From positions 1-29,445 of the forward strand of contig JAZUMF010000009.1 in NCBI GenBank assembly GCA_045603485.1: DNA of 29,445 bases, given 5' to 3'. The number at the start of each line of letters is the position of its first letter. Position 1 is the stretch's first letter. A program made the translations under genes and the position numbers. Positions 22,273-29,445 of this stretch are shown piece after piece. The stretch comes from RGIG5952 sp045603485. GTDB taxonomy: Bacteria > Verrucomicrobiota > Kiritimatiellia > RFP12 > JAAYLN01. Below the pieces are notes generated by a model, which saw only the letters and a program-made list of their open reading frames with translations, was not told the origin of the DNA and did not search any database.

Positions 22273-23616
22273 ATGACCGAGTATATCCAGTCTGTTCTTG
22301 ACGATGTCCGCGCCAAGAATGCCGATCAGAAGGAATTCCTTCAGGCAGTTGAAGAAGTTATTGTCTCCCTTGAGCCAGTTATCAAGGACAATCCCAAGTA
22401 CGAGAAGAATGCAATTCTCGAGCGTATGGTCGAGCCCGAGCGTATTATCATTTTCCGCGTTCCTTGGACTGATGACAATGGTAAGATTCATGTAAACCGC
22501 GGTTACCGCATCCAGTTTAACGGCGCTATCGGCCCATACAAGGGCGGCCTCCGTTTTGACTCGACAGTGAACCTTTCCGTTCTCAAGTTCCTCGCCTTTG
22601 AGCAGGTCTTTAAGAACTCGCTTACAACGCTTCCGATGGGCGGCGGCAAGGGCGGTAGCGATTTTGCTCCACGCGGTCGCAGCGATGGCGAAGTTATGCG
22701 TTTTTGCCAGTCCTTTATGACTGAGCTATATCGTCATATTGGTGCTGATACCGATGTCCCCGCCGGCGATATGGGTGTCGGTGCCCGTGAGGTCGGCTAT
22801 CTCTTCGGTCAGTACAAGCGCCTCACCAATGAGTTTACCGGTGTTTTGACCGGTAAGGGCCTTTCCTTTGGCGGTTCGCTCATCCGTCCCGAGGCGACTG
22901 GCTACGGCGATGTCTATTTCGCAGAGAATATGCTCGCCACGCGCAATGACAGCATTGAGGGTAAGGTTTGTGCAATTTCAGGTGCCGGCAATGTCGCTAT
23001 GTATGCTTGCGAGAAGCTCATTCAGCTCGGCGCCAAGCCTGTTACCTTGTCTGACCGCTCTGGTTGGATTTACGAGAAGGACGGCATTACGCAGGAGAAG
23101 CTCGATTGGATTAAGGAGCTTAAGACTGTCCGCCGTGGCGAGCTCTCCGAGTATGCCAAGGAGTTCAAGTCGGCAGAGTTCCATGCCGAGGGTCGTCCAT
23201 GGGTCGTTCCTGTTGATTGTGCACTTCCCTGCGCCCGTCAGAATGAGCTCGACGGCAACGATGCGGAAACCCTTCTCAAGAATGGTTGTATGCTTGTTGC
23301 CGAAGGCGCAAATATGCCTTCAACGCCTGAAGCTATGTCAGCCTTTGTCAAGGCGGGCATCCTTTATTCACCAGGCAAGGCTTCAAATGCAGGCGGCGTA
23401 GCAACCTCCGGTCTCGAAATGACTCAGAACTCAGAGCGCCTCAGCTGGCCTCGTGAGAAGGTCGACGCCAACCTCAAGGCTATCATGAAGAACATCCATG
23501 ACAATGCCTATGAGTGCGCGGCCAAGTATGGTCACAAGGGCAACTATGTAATCGGCTCCAACATTGCGGGCTTCGTCAAGGTTGCAGAGGCTATGATCGC
23601 TCAAGGTGTAGTCTAA
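22273..23616 (+). CDS. gdhA: NADP-specific glutamate dehydrogenase
   Basis: 447 residues, the normal length for the hexameric bacterial enzyme. It makes glutamate from 2-oxoglutarate, ammonia and NADPH. Seen: GPYKGGLRF (substrate binding, about 87-95), LPMGGGKGGSDF with the catalytic Lys about 126, PAGDMGVGAREVGYLFG with the catalytic Asp about 165, the Rossmann glycine motif GAGNVA (about 235-240), SDRSG after the second beta strand (Ser/Asp-Arg favouring NADP), and C-terminal SNAGGVATSGLEMTQN. It has its own promoter and terminator, so it is monocistronic. The Shine-Dalgarno is weak. Codon use is tightly biased (AAG, GGC, CGT/CGC), as expected for a highly expressed gene. Confidence 0.98.
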   Translation: MTEYIQSVLDDVRAKNADQKEFLQAVEEVIVSLEPVIKDNPKYEKNAILERMVEPERIIIFRVPWTDDNGKIHVNRGYRIQFNGAIGPYKGGLRFDSTVNLSVLKFLAFEQVFKNSLTTLPMGGGKGGSDFAPRGRSDGEVMRFCQSFMTELYRHIGADTDVPAGDMGVGAREVGYLFGQYKRLTNEFTGVLTGKGLSFGGSLIRPEATGYGDVYFAENMLATRNDSIEGKVCAISGAGNVAMYACEKLIQLGAKPVTLSDRSGWIYEKDGITQEKLDWIKELKTVRRGELSEYAKEFKSAEFHAEGRPWVVPVDCALPCARQNELDGNDAETLLKNGCMLVAEGANMPSTPEAMSAFVKAGILYSPGKASNAGGVATSGLEMTQNSERLSWPREKVDANLKAIMKNIHDNAYECAAKYGHKGNYVIGSNIAGFVKVAEAMIAQGVV

Positions 23617-23641
23617 TTCTAAAAAAGAACAGCAGCAAAAA

Positions 23642-23668
23642 GGCACTCCGCTCGGAGTGCCTTTTTTT
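23642..23668 (+). terminator. Rho-independent terminator of gdhA
   Basis: GGCACTCC (23642-23649) and GGAGTGCC (23654-23661) form a stem with a GCTC loop, then seven T (23662-23668). Confidence 0.96.
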
Positions 23669-23688
23669 GTGATTCGTAAAGTAAAATC

Positions 23689-23717
23689 TTGCATTTTGCC
23701 GCTGAAGTGCATATAAT
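23689..23717 (+). promoter_or_regulatory. Promoter of the ferredoxin gene
   Basis: TTGCAT (23689-23694), 17-bp spacer, perfect TATAAT (23712-23717). It may also drive folC and the metallo-hydrolase. Confidence 0.72.
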
Positions 23718-23797
23718 AATTTTGTGACCTGATTTATTGCGGCATTTTGTTTGTGGCGCGTACAGGCGCATTATTTAACTGTGAAGGAGTAATTACA

Positions 23798-23968
23798 ATG
23801 GCACACATTATTACAGATGATTGCGTCAAGTGCGGCGCATGCAAGGAAACCTGCCCTGTTGAGGCTATCACTGAGGGCGAGACAAAGTTCGAGGTTAATC
23901 AGGATCTCTGCGTCGACTGCGGTGCTTGCGAAGGCAGTTGCCCCACAGGCGCAATCAAGACCGCTTAA
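23798..23968 (+). CDS. 2[4Fe-4S] ferredoxin
   Basis: 56 residues with two clostridial-type cluster motifs, CVKCGACKETCP and CVDCGACEGSCP, each giving the C-x2-C-x2-C-x3-C-P pattern. It is a small soluble electron carrier of anaerobic metabolism, such as pyruvate:ferredoxin oxidoreductase or hydrogenase partners; none of these is in the window. The start ATG at 23798 has AAGGAG 8 nt upstream. The open frame runs further 5', but that extension is unsupported. folC begins 54 nt after the stop. Confidence 0.97.
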   Translation: MAHIITDDCVKCGACKETCPVEAITEGETKFEVNQDLCVDCGACEGSCPTGAIKTA

Positions 23969-24022
23969 GTTATTGCGGTTTTACAATGAAGGGTGCGGCG
24001 ATGCCGCAGCCGTTTTAATTTT

Positions 24023-25375
24023 ATGAACTTTGCCGAAAAAATTGATTTCATAGCTTCGCGTCGGCGCTTCGGTATGATGCCCGGGTTGGAGCGGATGGAG
24101 CGCCTTGTTGAGGAGCTTGGCCATCCAGAGCATAATCTTCTCTGTATCCATGTCGCCGGTACGAATGGAAAAGGTTCGGTGTCAGCCATAATTGCATCAG
24201 TCCTGCAGGCGGCAGGCTTTGGCTCCATCGGCCGCTATACTTCTCCTCATCTGGTCTTTTTTAACGAGCGGATCTGCATTGACGGAGTGCCCGCCTCAGA
24301 TGCTTTGCTTGAGCCCGCGTTAGATAGAATTCTGGCGATAGTCTCAAGGTTGGATTCAGAAGGGCTTTATCCGACTTTTTTTGAATGTGTGACAGCCTTG
24401 GCATTTGAGGTTTTTAATAAGGCTGGCGTAAAACTGGCTGTTGTTGAAACTGGACTTGGCGGCCGTTTAGATGCAACGAATATAATCTCCCCGCTTCTCT
24501 CTGTTGTTACCAATGTCGGATTGGAGCATTGTGAATATCTTGGCGATACGGTAGAGAAGATCGCCTTTGAAAAGGCCGGCATTATTAAGAACGGCCGCCC
24601 TGTTGTCGCCGGTGAAATGGATGCTGCGGCAAAGAAGGTTATCGCCTCGCGCGCAAGAGAGTTAGGTTCGCCTTTTATAGATGCCGAGGCTTCAATATCC
24701 TTCCGAACGACAAAGGCAGGTAAACGCCTTTTAGCCTTTGAGTCCTCTAACCGTTCAATATCAAGTATCGCATTTCCACTTTTAGGCGCATATCAGGGTG
24801 AGAATTTGGCGACAGCCATTACGGCATTGGAGACTTTTTGCGAGGTCACTGCTTTGCCAATTGATGATAATGCCTTCAAGATTGGTTTAGAGTCGGTTGT
24901 TTGGCCATGCCGTTTCCAAGTCGTTTCAGACAATCCAACGATAATTGTTGACGGCGCCCATAACCCTCCAGCCGCTCGCGCCTTGGTTTCATCGGTAGCA
25001 AAACTTGAGTGCCCCGTCGCCCTCGTCGCCGGCTTTTGTGACGATAAGGATTGCCTAGAGGCGCTAAAGTGCCTAAAGCCCGCTTTTCACGCTGCGTGGG
25101 CAACTTTAACCCCGTCGCCGCGATCGCTTGCCGTGGCAGAGCTCGCATCAAGGATGCGTATCGCAGGCTTTACCGATCCTGCTTCGTGTGATGATTGGCA
25201 TAGGGCTTTAGAGGACGCTTCTAAATGGGCGGCTGCAAATAATGGCGCCGTAGTAGTTTGCGGCTCGCTCTTCTTAGCCGGTGCTGTCGCCAACTTCTAT
25301 AATGCACTTCCCTGGAGCGGTGGTGCTGTAATTCCTGCCGAACTCCTGAAGCCCTCTGACGGAGAAAAGCGATGA
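24023..25375 (+). CDS. folC: Bifunctional folylpolyglutamate synthase / dihydrofolate synthase
   Basis: About 450 residues. It is a Mur-ligase-family enzyme that adds glutamate to dihydropteroate or folates using ATP. The start at 24023 is chosen because MNFAEKIDFIASRRRFGMMP aligns with the usual N-terminus ('...L..L.RFGIKPGLERM'); the upstream GTG at 23993 gives a poor extension, and no strong Shine-Dalgarno is present. The P-loop is GTNGKGS (46-52), followed by GRYTSPHLVFFNERICIDG, VVETGLGGRLDATN, NVGLEHCEYLGDTVEKIAFEKAGIIK, and VDGAHNPPAA in the C-terminal domain, all diagnostic of FolC. It overlaps the next gene by 4 bp (ATGA). Confidence 0.96.
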   Translation: MNFAEKIDFIASRRRFGMMPGLERMERLVEELGHPEHNLLCIHVAGTNGKGSVSAIIASVLQAAGFGSIGRYTSPHLVFFNERICIDGVPASDALLEPALDRILAIVSRLDSEGLYPTFFECVTALAFEVFNKAGVKLAVVETGLGGRLDATNIISPLLSVVTNVGLEHCEYLGDTVEKIAFEKAGIIKNGRPVVAGEMDAAAKKVIASRARELGSPFIDAEASISFRTTKAGKRLLAFESSNRSISSIAFPLLGAYQGENLATAITALETFCEVTALPIDDNAFKIGLESVVWPCRFQVVSDNPTIIVDGAHNPPAARALVSSVAKLECPVALVAGFCDDKDCLEALKCLKPAFHAAWATLTPSPRSLAVAELASRMRIAGFTDPASCDDWHRALEDASKWAAANNGAVVVCGSLFLAGAVANFYNALPWSGGAVIPAELLKPSDGEKR

Positions 25376-26178
25376 GCAATCTAGAGATTCTCTTTCTAGG
25401 TACTGGCACATCTACTGGCGTCCCAATGATCGGTTGCGATTGCCCCGTCTGCAAATCGGATAATCCCCATAATCGTCGGCTTCGATCAAGCATCTATCTG
25501 ACTGCAGGGAATCTGAAGATTTTAGTTGATACATCTCCCGATTTTAGAGAGCAGGCTCTTTGCCATAATATTCGCAAGGTCGACGCGCTGTTTATTACGC
25601 ATGCCCATGTCGACCACCTTTTCGGACTTGATGACATACGAAGGATAAATACCATTCAAAATGCTTCCATCCCGGTATGGTCAAGCCCGGAGGCCATAAA
25701 AGATATACATAGGATTTTTTCGTATGTCTTTACAGATTCCGTTCCCGGCACATTTCGCCCTAAGCTGGAGACGCATTCGTTCGATTCGACACTGGAGCTT
25801 CCGCAAGATGGGGGTGAGTCTCTTTTTATAACTCCCATTGATGTAGTCCATGGCTGGGCGCGCACATTTGGGTATAGATTCGATTATAACGGCAGATCCT
25901 TCGCCTATATTCCGGATTGTCACGAACTGCCGCAAGCGGCGATGAAACAGCTGGCAAACCTTGATTGCCTGATTGTCGACGCCTTAAAATATACCGACCA
26001 TCCGACTCATTTTTCAGTTGATGAGGCCTTGCAGGCAATTTCAAAATTATCACCCAAAAAGGCTCTTTTAACGCATATCAGCCACCGCATTGAGCATGAA
26101 TCATTCATGCAAAATCTGTTAGAAAAAGGGCTAGAGTATATCAAGCCGGCGTATGATGGATTAAGATTTGCACTTTAA
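25372..26178 (+). CDS. PhnP-like metallo-beta-lactamase-fold hydrolase
   Basis: 268 residues. It carries the MBL metal motif THAHVDH (His77, His79, Asp81, His82) and the N-terminal GTGTSTGVPMIGCDCPVCKS typical of the PhnP/phosphoribosyl cyclic phosphodiesterase branch, with a Cys cluster (C22, C24, C27). Later come DVVHGWARTFGYRF, YIPDCHELP and LTHISHR, probable metal-ligand regions. It likely hydrolyses a cyclic phosphodiester or phosphate ester, but no phn genes are nearby. GGAG lies just before the ATG, and its start overlaps the folC stop, so translation is probably coupled. Confidence 0.88.
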   Translation: MSNLEILFLGTGTSTGVPMIGCDCPVCKSDNPHNRRLRSSIYLTAGNLKILVDTSPDFREQALCHNIRKVDALFITHAHVDHLFGLDDIRRINTIQNASIPVWSSPEAIKDIHRIFSYVFTDSVPGTFRPKLETHSFDSTLELPQDGGESLFITPIDVVHGWARTFGYRFDYNGRSFAYIPDCHELPQAAMKQLANLDCLIVDALKYTDHPTHFSVDEALQAISKLSPKKALLTHISHRIEHESFMQNLLEKGLEYIKPAYDGLRFAL

Positions 26179-26184
26179 GCGTGC

Positions 26185-27966
26185 CTATTTCTTGAGCCAT
26201 TCTCCTTTTTCGATAAGCTCCATAAATTTGTCCATACGGGTGCCCTCGGCAAATTGGTGGAACTTTACATTCACTCGGTAGGCTTTAATGTCATACTTAA
26301 GCTCGTTCAGGAAATCCTCACGAGTCGGAATCGTTATACGCTTGCGTCGAGCCGCCTTCTCAATGTCAAAGTTATAGCGCGTAAGCATCATAACAACAAC
26401 GCCCGCATATTGCTTACGGATTTGCTTATTTGCTTCAGGCTCGTCCTTTGTCGCCTCCAAAGCTTCCTGAAAGAGTTTGTATCCTTCCAGCACTTCAAGC
26501 GGTGAGAAAAACGGGCGTGTGTCAGGATGGTATGGCCCGAATCCGCCACCCTTGATAGCCTTCTTGGTAAGGCGCAGCCAAGCCTTCATCTGCGGAGCTC
26601 CCTTGCCACACGCTCCATCACACCATTGGTCTATCAGCTTCCACTCATCCTGCAAAGGATTCCAAGTAAGCTTGCCGAAAAGCCAACATCTTAAATCAAT
26701 AAAGTCCGCCAAAGGATTCATTGACATCTGAGAAAAAACACCTTTAATCTTGATTCTTTGATAATCACGGAAAGTCGGCCCCATAACATCAATGTAAGGA
26801 GTAGGGGTAATCATACTCTTAAAGTTGCAGCTGTAATCCCAAAGATATAAGTTTGCATGAGTTACCTTATTCCATTTTTGCAGCATAGCCCAATAAGTGC
26901 CGTTACCTGACGCCGATTTCGTAAAATCTCGCAACATTGCCGCTGAAACACATACATTTGGCTCAAGAGTAAGTCTTTTGGGTGGCCACCTGGTCGGCCA
27001 ATAAGCAAGACACATCATTTTTGCTTCAGGAGCAGACTCCGCAATAAGCTTGCCCACCTCGTTTGCTCCGTATATGATTAGTCCTGACGCGCTGCCTTCT
27101 TTTTTGAGAATCTTGCTGCATTCCTTGCATTGGCAGTATTTGTCGTTATCGCCGAGAGAATAGGCATAGTACTTTAGCCGCGGCCTCTTTGTCTGGTCTT
27201 CAATTATTTTTTGTGCGACATATTTAATAAGGTCGGGGTGGGTTAGGCAAAGCCCCTCGGGCGTGCGCCTGCCAGTATCTTCTCGATATGCTAGCCAGTC
27301 TTGCCTTTGGATGTAAAAATCCTTGTTTTTTTCGTAGTGAGGGACAAATGCAGCCCATTGGCCCATCTGCATTGGATGGGCGCCTCCATGCTCGGGCTTT
27401 GATTCTGCCCAGAGCATCCACATATCGCCATTTATATAGACCTTTGTTCGCCACTCGCGAGTGTAAGTTGTATGGCCTAATGGCTGGCGATAGACAAATG
27501 GAGGAGCGTAGCGGTAAGAGTAGAATTTTTGGGGGACCGCAAGGTTGGGATTGGAAGGGACGGTTTCCTGCGTAGGAGTCCAAAAGCCGCAACCGAGCCC
27601 CTCGAGCAAAGTGTAGACAGCATAGAGAGTGCCCCGTGTTCCTTGCCCTGTAATTTCCAAAGTATCCTTGCCCTTTAACCTTATGCAGACCTCTTCGTTT
27701 TTTGTTCCCTCGTACGGATAACCCAAGAGAATTTTAGGCCCCGTGACGGGAGGATCCTCTCCCCATTGAATTTGAAATTTTGCTCCGGTAATCTTCCCCA
27801 AATATTTAGCAAGCTCATTACCGGCATATCTAGTGCTGGCCTCAGGGTCTTCCGGAAGAACAATTACAGCAAGAGCCTTTCCCTCTTTTGCAAGCGGGAA
27901 TGCGTGGGCGTACATGCCTAAACTCAATGTGAGAATGGCAAAAACAGATAAGAATAGTCGATTCAT
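26185..27966 (-). CDS. Secreted DUF4838 protein (GH67/GH20-like N-terminal domain)
   Basis: 593 residues with signal peptide (cleavage after HAFP, about residue 23). The N-terminal 30-130 region (STRYAGNELAKYLGKITGAKFQI...GTLYAVYTLLEGLGCGFWTP) matches the alpha-glucuronidase/hexosaminidase-type accessory domain that precedes DUF4838. DUF4838 itself contains GLCLTHPDL, SLGDNDKYCQCKECSKI (Asp273, Asp275; Cys278, 280, 283) and WPTRWPP. The Cys cluster after DND is a hallmark and may bind metal. Family members occur in polysaccharide-degrading PVC bacteria; activity is unproven. It converges on the metallo-hydrolase gene with only 6 nt between stops and no visible terminator. A TTGACA (-35) lies upstream at 28000-28005. 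Confidence 0.85.
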   Translation of the reverse strand: MNRLFLSVFAILTLSLGMYAHAFPLAKEGKALAVIVLPEDPEASTRYAGNELAKYLGKITGAKFQIQWGEDPPVTGPKILLGYPYEGTKNEEVCIRLKGKDTLEITGQGTRGTLYAVYTLLEGLGCGFWTPTQETVPSNPNLAVPQKFYSYRYAPPFVYRQPLGHTTYTREWRTKVYINGDMWMLWAESKPEHGGAHPMQMGQWAAFVPHYEKNKDFYIQRQDWLAYREDTGRRTPEGLCLTHPDLIKYVAQKIIEDQTKRPRLKYYAYSLGDNDKYCQCKECSKILKKEGSASGLIIYGANEVGKLIAESAPEAKMMCLAYWPTRWPPKRLTLEPNVCVSAAMLRDFTKSASGNGTYWAMLQKWNKVTHANLYLWDYSCNFKSMITPTPYIDVMGPTFRDYQRIKIKGVFSQMSMNPLADFIDLRCWLFGKLTWNPLQDEWKLIDQWCDGACGKGAPQMKAWLRLTKKAIKGGGFGPYHPDTRPFFSPLEVLEGYKLFQEALEATKDEPEANKQIRKQYAGVVVMMLTRYNFDIEKAARRKRITIPTREDFLNELKYDIKAYRVNVKFHQFAEGTRMDKFMELIEKGEWLKK

Positions 27967-27976
27967 AGTTTTTATA

Positions 27977-28005
27977 ATTTTCTATAAATTTTGAGATTCT
28001 GTCAA
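27977..28005 (-). promoter_or_regulatory. Possible promoter of the DUF4838 gene
   Basis: Perfect TTGACA on the minus strand (28005-28000), with only a weak -10, GAAAAT, at 17-bp spacing (27982-27977). Confidence 0.4.
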
Positions 28006-28024
28006 TTTTTTTATCGTCCCGTCT

Positions 28025-28053
28025 TTGATGTACAATGCACTTTATGCTATATT
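28025..28053 (+). promoter_or_regulatory. Promoter of the methyltransferase gene
   Basis: TTGATG (28025-28030), 17-bp spacer, TATATT (28048-28053), 49 bp before the ATG at 28102. Confidence 0.55.
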
Positions 28054-28101
28054 TAATCGTTATTGATACCTTTATTTTCAGATTGGCGGGTGACAAGATC
28101 A

Positions 28102-28842
28102 ATGGATAGTAAAAAACTCTTCATAGGGAAGGCGGAAGACTATTCTTCGTTTCGGCCATCTTATCCAGATGCTGCAATCAGTTGGTTACGCGAAAGATGC
28201 AGTGGTGAACGCGTAGTCGACATAGGAGCAGGAACAGGAATATTCACAAAGGCCCTATTGCGATTCTTCAATGATGTCACCGCGGTTGAGCCCAACGACG
28301 ATATGCTAAGTAAGTTCACCGAAATTTTACCGCATATTCCAATTATAAAGGGAACTGGTGAGGGGACGGGACTTTCAGACAACTCCGTAGATTTGATAAC
28401 GGTAGCGCAGGCATTTCATTGGTTAGACGAAGACAAATTCAAAAGCGAGGCTGCTAGAATCTTATCTAAAGGTGGTAAAGTCGCTATCATTTGGAATACA
28501 AGTTTAGAAAATGAGTTTACCAAAGCCCGCGACAACATCTGCAAAAAACATTGTCCGCGTTTCAGAACAGGCTATGCGGGGAAACGCTCTCCAGCCGAGG
28601 GAGATATATTTCTCCGCTTCCATTATTTCCGCAAAGTAGAGGTGGCGGCCTTCAGCAATCCATTTACAATGAGCAAAGAAGTCTTTGAAGGCAATATGCG
28701 CTCCCGTTCCTATTTCCCAATACCGAGTGACCAAAACCACAAAGAAATTATCAAAGAACTCGATCAACTATTTGATATATATGCCACAGATGGATCTGTG
28801 ACAGAACCCTTAGAAACACAAATTTTCTTAGGTGAATTTTAA
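28102..28842 (+). CDS. Class I SAM-dependent methyltransferase
   Basis: 246 residues. The start at 28102 (MDSKKLFIGKAEDYSSFRPSYP) is chosen because the 'F...A..Y...RP.YP' opening is conserved in this methyltransferase group; the frame opens 39 bp earlier. Motif I is VVDIGAGTGIFTK (38-50), the acidic end of beta2 is TAVEPNDDML, and motif post-I/II is VDLITVAQAFHWLD, typical of the Methyltransf_11 branch. The substrate is unknown; small molecules such as ubiquinone or trans-aconitate-like acids are methylated by relatives. It appears to be a single gene, with repeats following. Confidence 0.9.
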   Translation: MDSKKLFIGKAEDYSSFRPSYPDAAISWLRERCSGERVVDIGAGTGIFTKALLRFFNDVTAVEPNDDMLSKFTEILPHIPIIKGTGEGTGLSDNSVDLITVAQAFHWLDEDKFKSEAARILSKGGKVAIIWNTSLENEFTKARDNICKKHCPRFRTGYAGKRSPAEGDIFLRFHYFRKVEVAAFSNPFTMSKEVFEGNMRSRSYFPIPSDQNHKEIIKELDQLFDIYATDGSVTEPLETQIFLGEF

Positions 28843-28862
28843 GCGAAGAATTGGCCACACAG

Positions 28863-28961
28863 TTTTTTGGGTAATATAGCTTCTCAAGGGACAGGCCTTA
28901 CATAAACAATATTGCCAAATACCCCATTTTTTGGTAATATATTTGACCGAGGGACAGACCC
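28863..28961. repeat. REP-like repeat cluster next to a RAYT gene
   Basis: Two related units, 28863-28901 and 28927-28961, share TTTTTTGG(G)TAATATA and end in AGGGACAGGCCTT or AGGGACAGACCC. ATATTGCCAAA (28909-28919) and TTTGGTAATAT (28930-28940) form a hairpin with one wobble and a 10-nt loop. The units sit just upstream of a REP-associated transposase gene. Confidence 0.75.
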
Positions 28962-28994
28962 AACATCTGCCACATTCACCACAAGGAGACAACA

Positions 28995-29445
28995 ATGAGA
29001 AAACCAAGAGTCAAGAATATAGGCGAAAGCTACTATCATATAGTAAGCAGATGTATCTTCAGTCAGTTTTTGCTGGGGGATACAGATAAAGACATGTTCG
29101 TCAAGATGATGCGTACAATAGCCTATTTCAGCGGAATAGATGTGCTCAACTATTGCGTAATGGACAACCACTTCCATCTCCTCGTTCATGTACCGCAGCC
29201 ATCTAAACCAACAGAGGCACTATTACTAAAACGCATATCCGCACTCTATGGAAGACTCCACGCAGCTGAGCTCAAAAGTCGCAGGTATGAGCTAAAGAAG
29301 CAAAGCCGCCCAGATATTGTCGAAGAAGAGCAGGGAGCCTTCATTCGCCGCATGGGAGATATAACACCCTTTATGCAGTGCCTAAAGCAACGCTACTCAG
29401 CCTGGTACCGCGCAAGACACGACTACAAGCAAGGCACAATGTGGG
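28995..29445 (+). CDS. REP-associated tyrosine transposase (RAYT), 5' part
   Basis: 150 residues before the window edge cuts the frame; no stop is reached. MRKPRVKNIGESYYHIVSRCI is the usual RAYT/Y1 start, and the HUH metal motif is NHFHLLVHV. The probable nucleophile Tyr lies in CLKQRYSAWYRARHDY, the helix that carries the catalytic Tyr in TnpA_REP proteins. Charged residues in the middle (LKSRRYELKKQSRPDIVEEE) are an insertion typical of larger RAYTs. AAGGAG (28983-28988) is 6 nt before the ATG. It probably acts on the hairpin/GGGACAG repeats just upstream. Domesticated (non-mobile) status is usual for the family and cannot be judged here. Confidence 0.92.
   Translation, partial: MRKPRVKNIGESYYHIVSRCIFSQFLLGDTDKDMFVKMMRTIAYFSGIDVLNYCVMDNHFHLLVHVPQPSKPTEALLLKRISALYGRLHAAELKSRRYELKKQSRPDIVEEEQGAFIRRMGDITPFMQCLKQRYSAWYRARHDYKQGTMW

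Noticed and set aside
22868..23401. Plus-strand open frame of 177 codons inside gdhA in another frame
   Set aside because: It arises from the strong codon bias of gdhA; low-complexity Arg/Ser-rich translation with no recognisable domain.
23747..23797. 17-residue N-terminal extension of the ferredoxin
   Set aside because: AAGGAG directly before the ATG at 23798, and ferredoxins of this type normally begin just before the first Cys motif.

Overview
The window looks like part of the chromosome of a gut-type bacterium of the PVC superphylum (Kiritimatiellota or Lentisphaerota/Verrucomicrobiota). This is inferred from content: many secreted beta-helix and BspA-type surface proteins, a DUF4838 protein, a sialate O-acetylesterase-like protein, scattered glycan-catabolism operons without SusC/D, and a RAYT transposase with GGGACAGGCC-type intergenic repeats. 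Sigma70-like promoters and U-run terminators are easily recognised. No marker gene here fixes the lineage.

Layout. (a) 1-165: a 5S rRNA gene and its terminator, presumably the end of an rRNA operon. (b) 166-2631: a leader with a 120-bp tandem repeat and a near-consensus promoter drives a secreted right-handed beta-helix protein. (c) 10906-2844, minus strand: a six-gene sugar operon in the order fucose/arabinose-isomerase-like protein, FGGY kinase, DUF4432 (aldose-1-epimerase-like), class II aldolase, SGNH esterase, GH78-like rhamnosidase homologue. This reads as deacylation and release of a sugar, then isomerisation, phosphorylation and aldol cleavage. A heptanucleotide array flanked by a 26-bp duplication sits between kinase and epimerase. 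(d) 11083-17118: two divergent genes for large secreted proteins (BspA-type LRR; GG-repeat/InlB-type) separated by a repeat-rich 670-bp region with a heptamer array, paired GGGGACAGGCCTT motifs, a third copy of the 120-bp repeat core, overlapping palindromes and a G10 tract beside the promoter. (e) 22083-17213, minus strand: a three-gene operon (amidohydrolase, sialate O-acetylesterase-like protein, unassigned TIM-barrel glycosidase-like protein). (f) 22185-26178: housekeeping genes gdhA, a 2[4Fe-4S] ferredoxin, folC and a PhnP-like metallo-hydrolase. (g) 26185-29445: a secreted DUF4838 protein, a SAM methyltransferase, a REP-like repeat cluster and the 5' part of a RAYT transposase cut by the window edge.

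Most notable: the heptamer insertion that duplicated a stop-codon/ribosome-binding-site junction; the promoter-proximal repeat shared by two secreted-protein genes; a possibly phase-variable G10 tract; a GH78 homologue lacking several catalytic residues; and RAYT-associated motifs found again 15 kb away.
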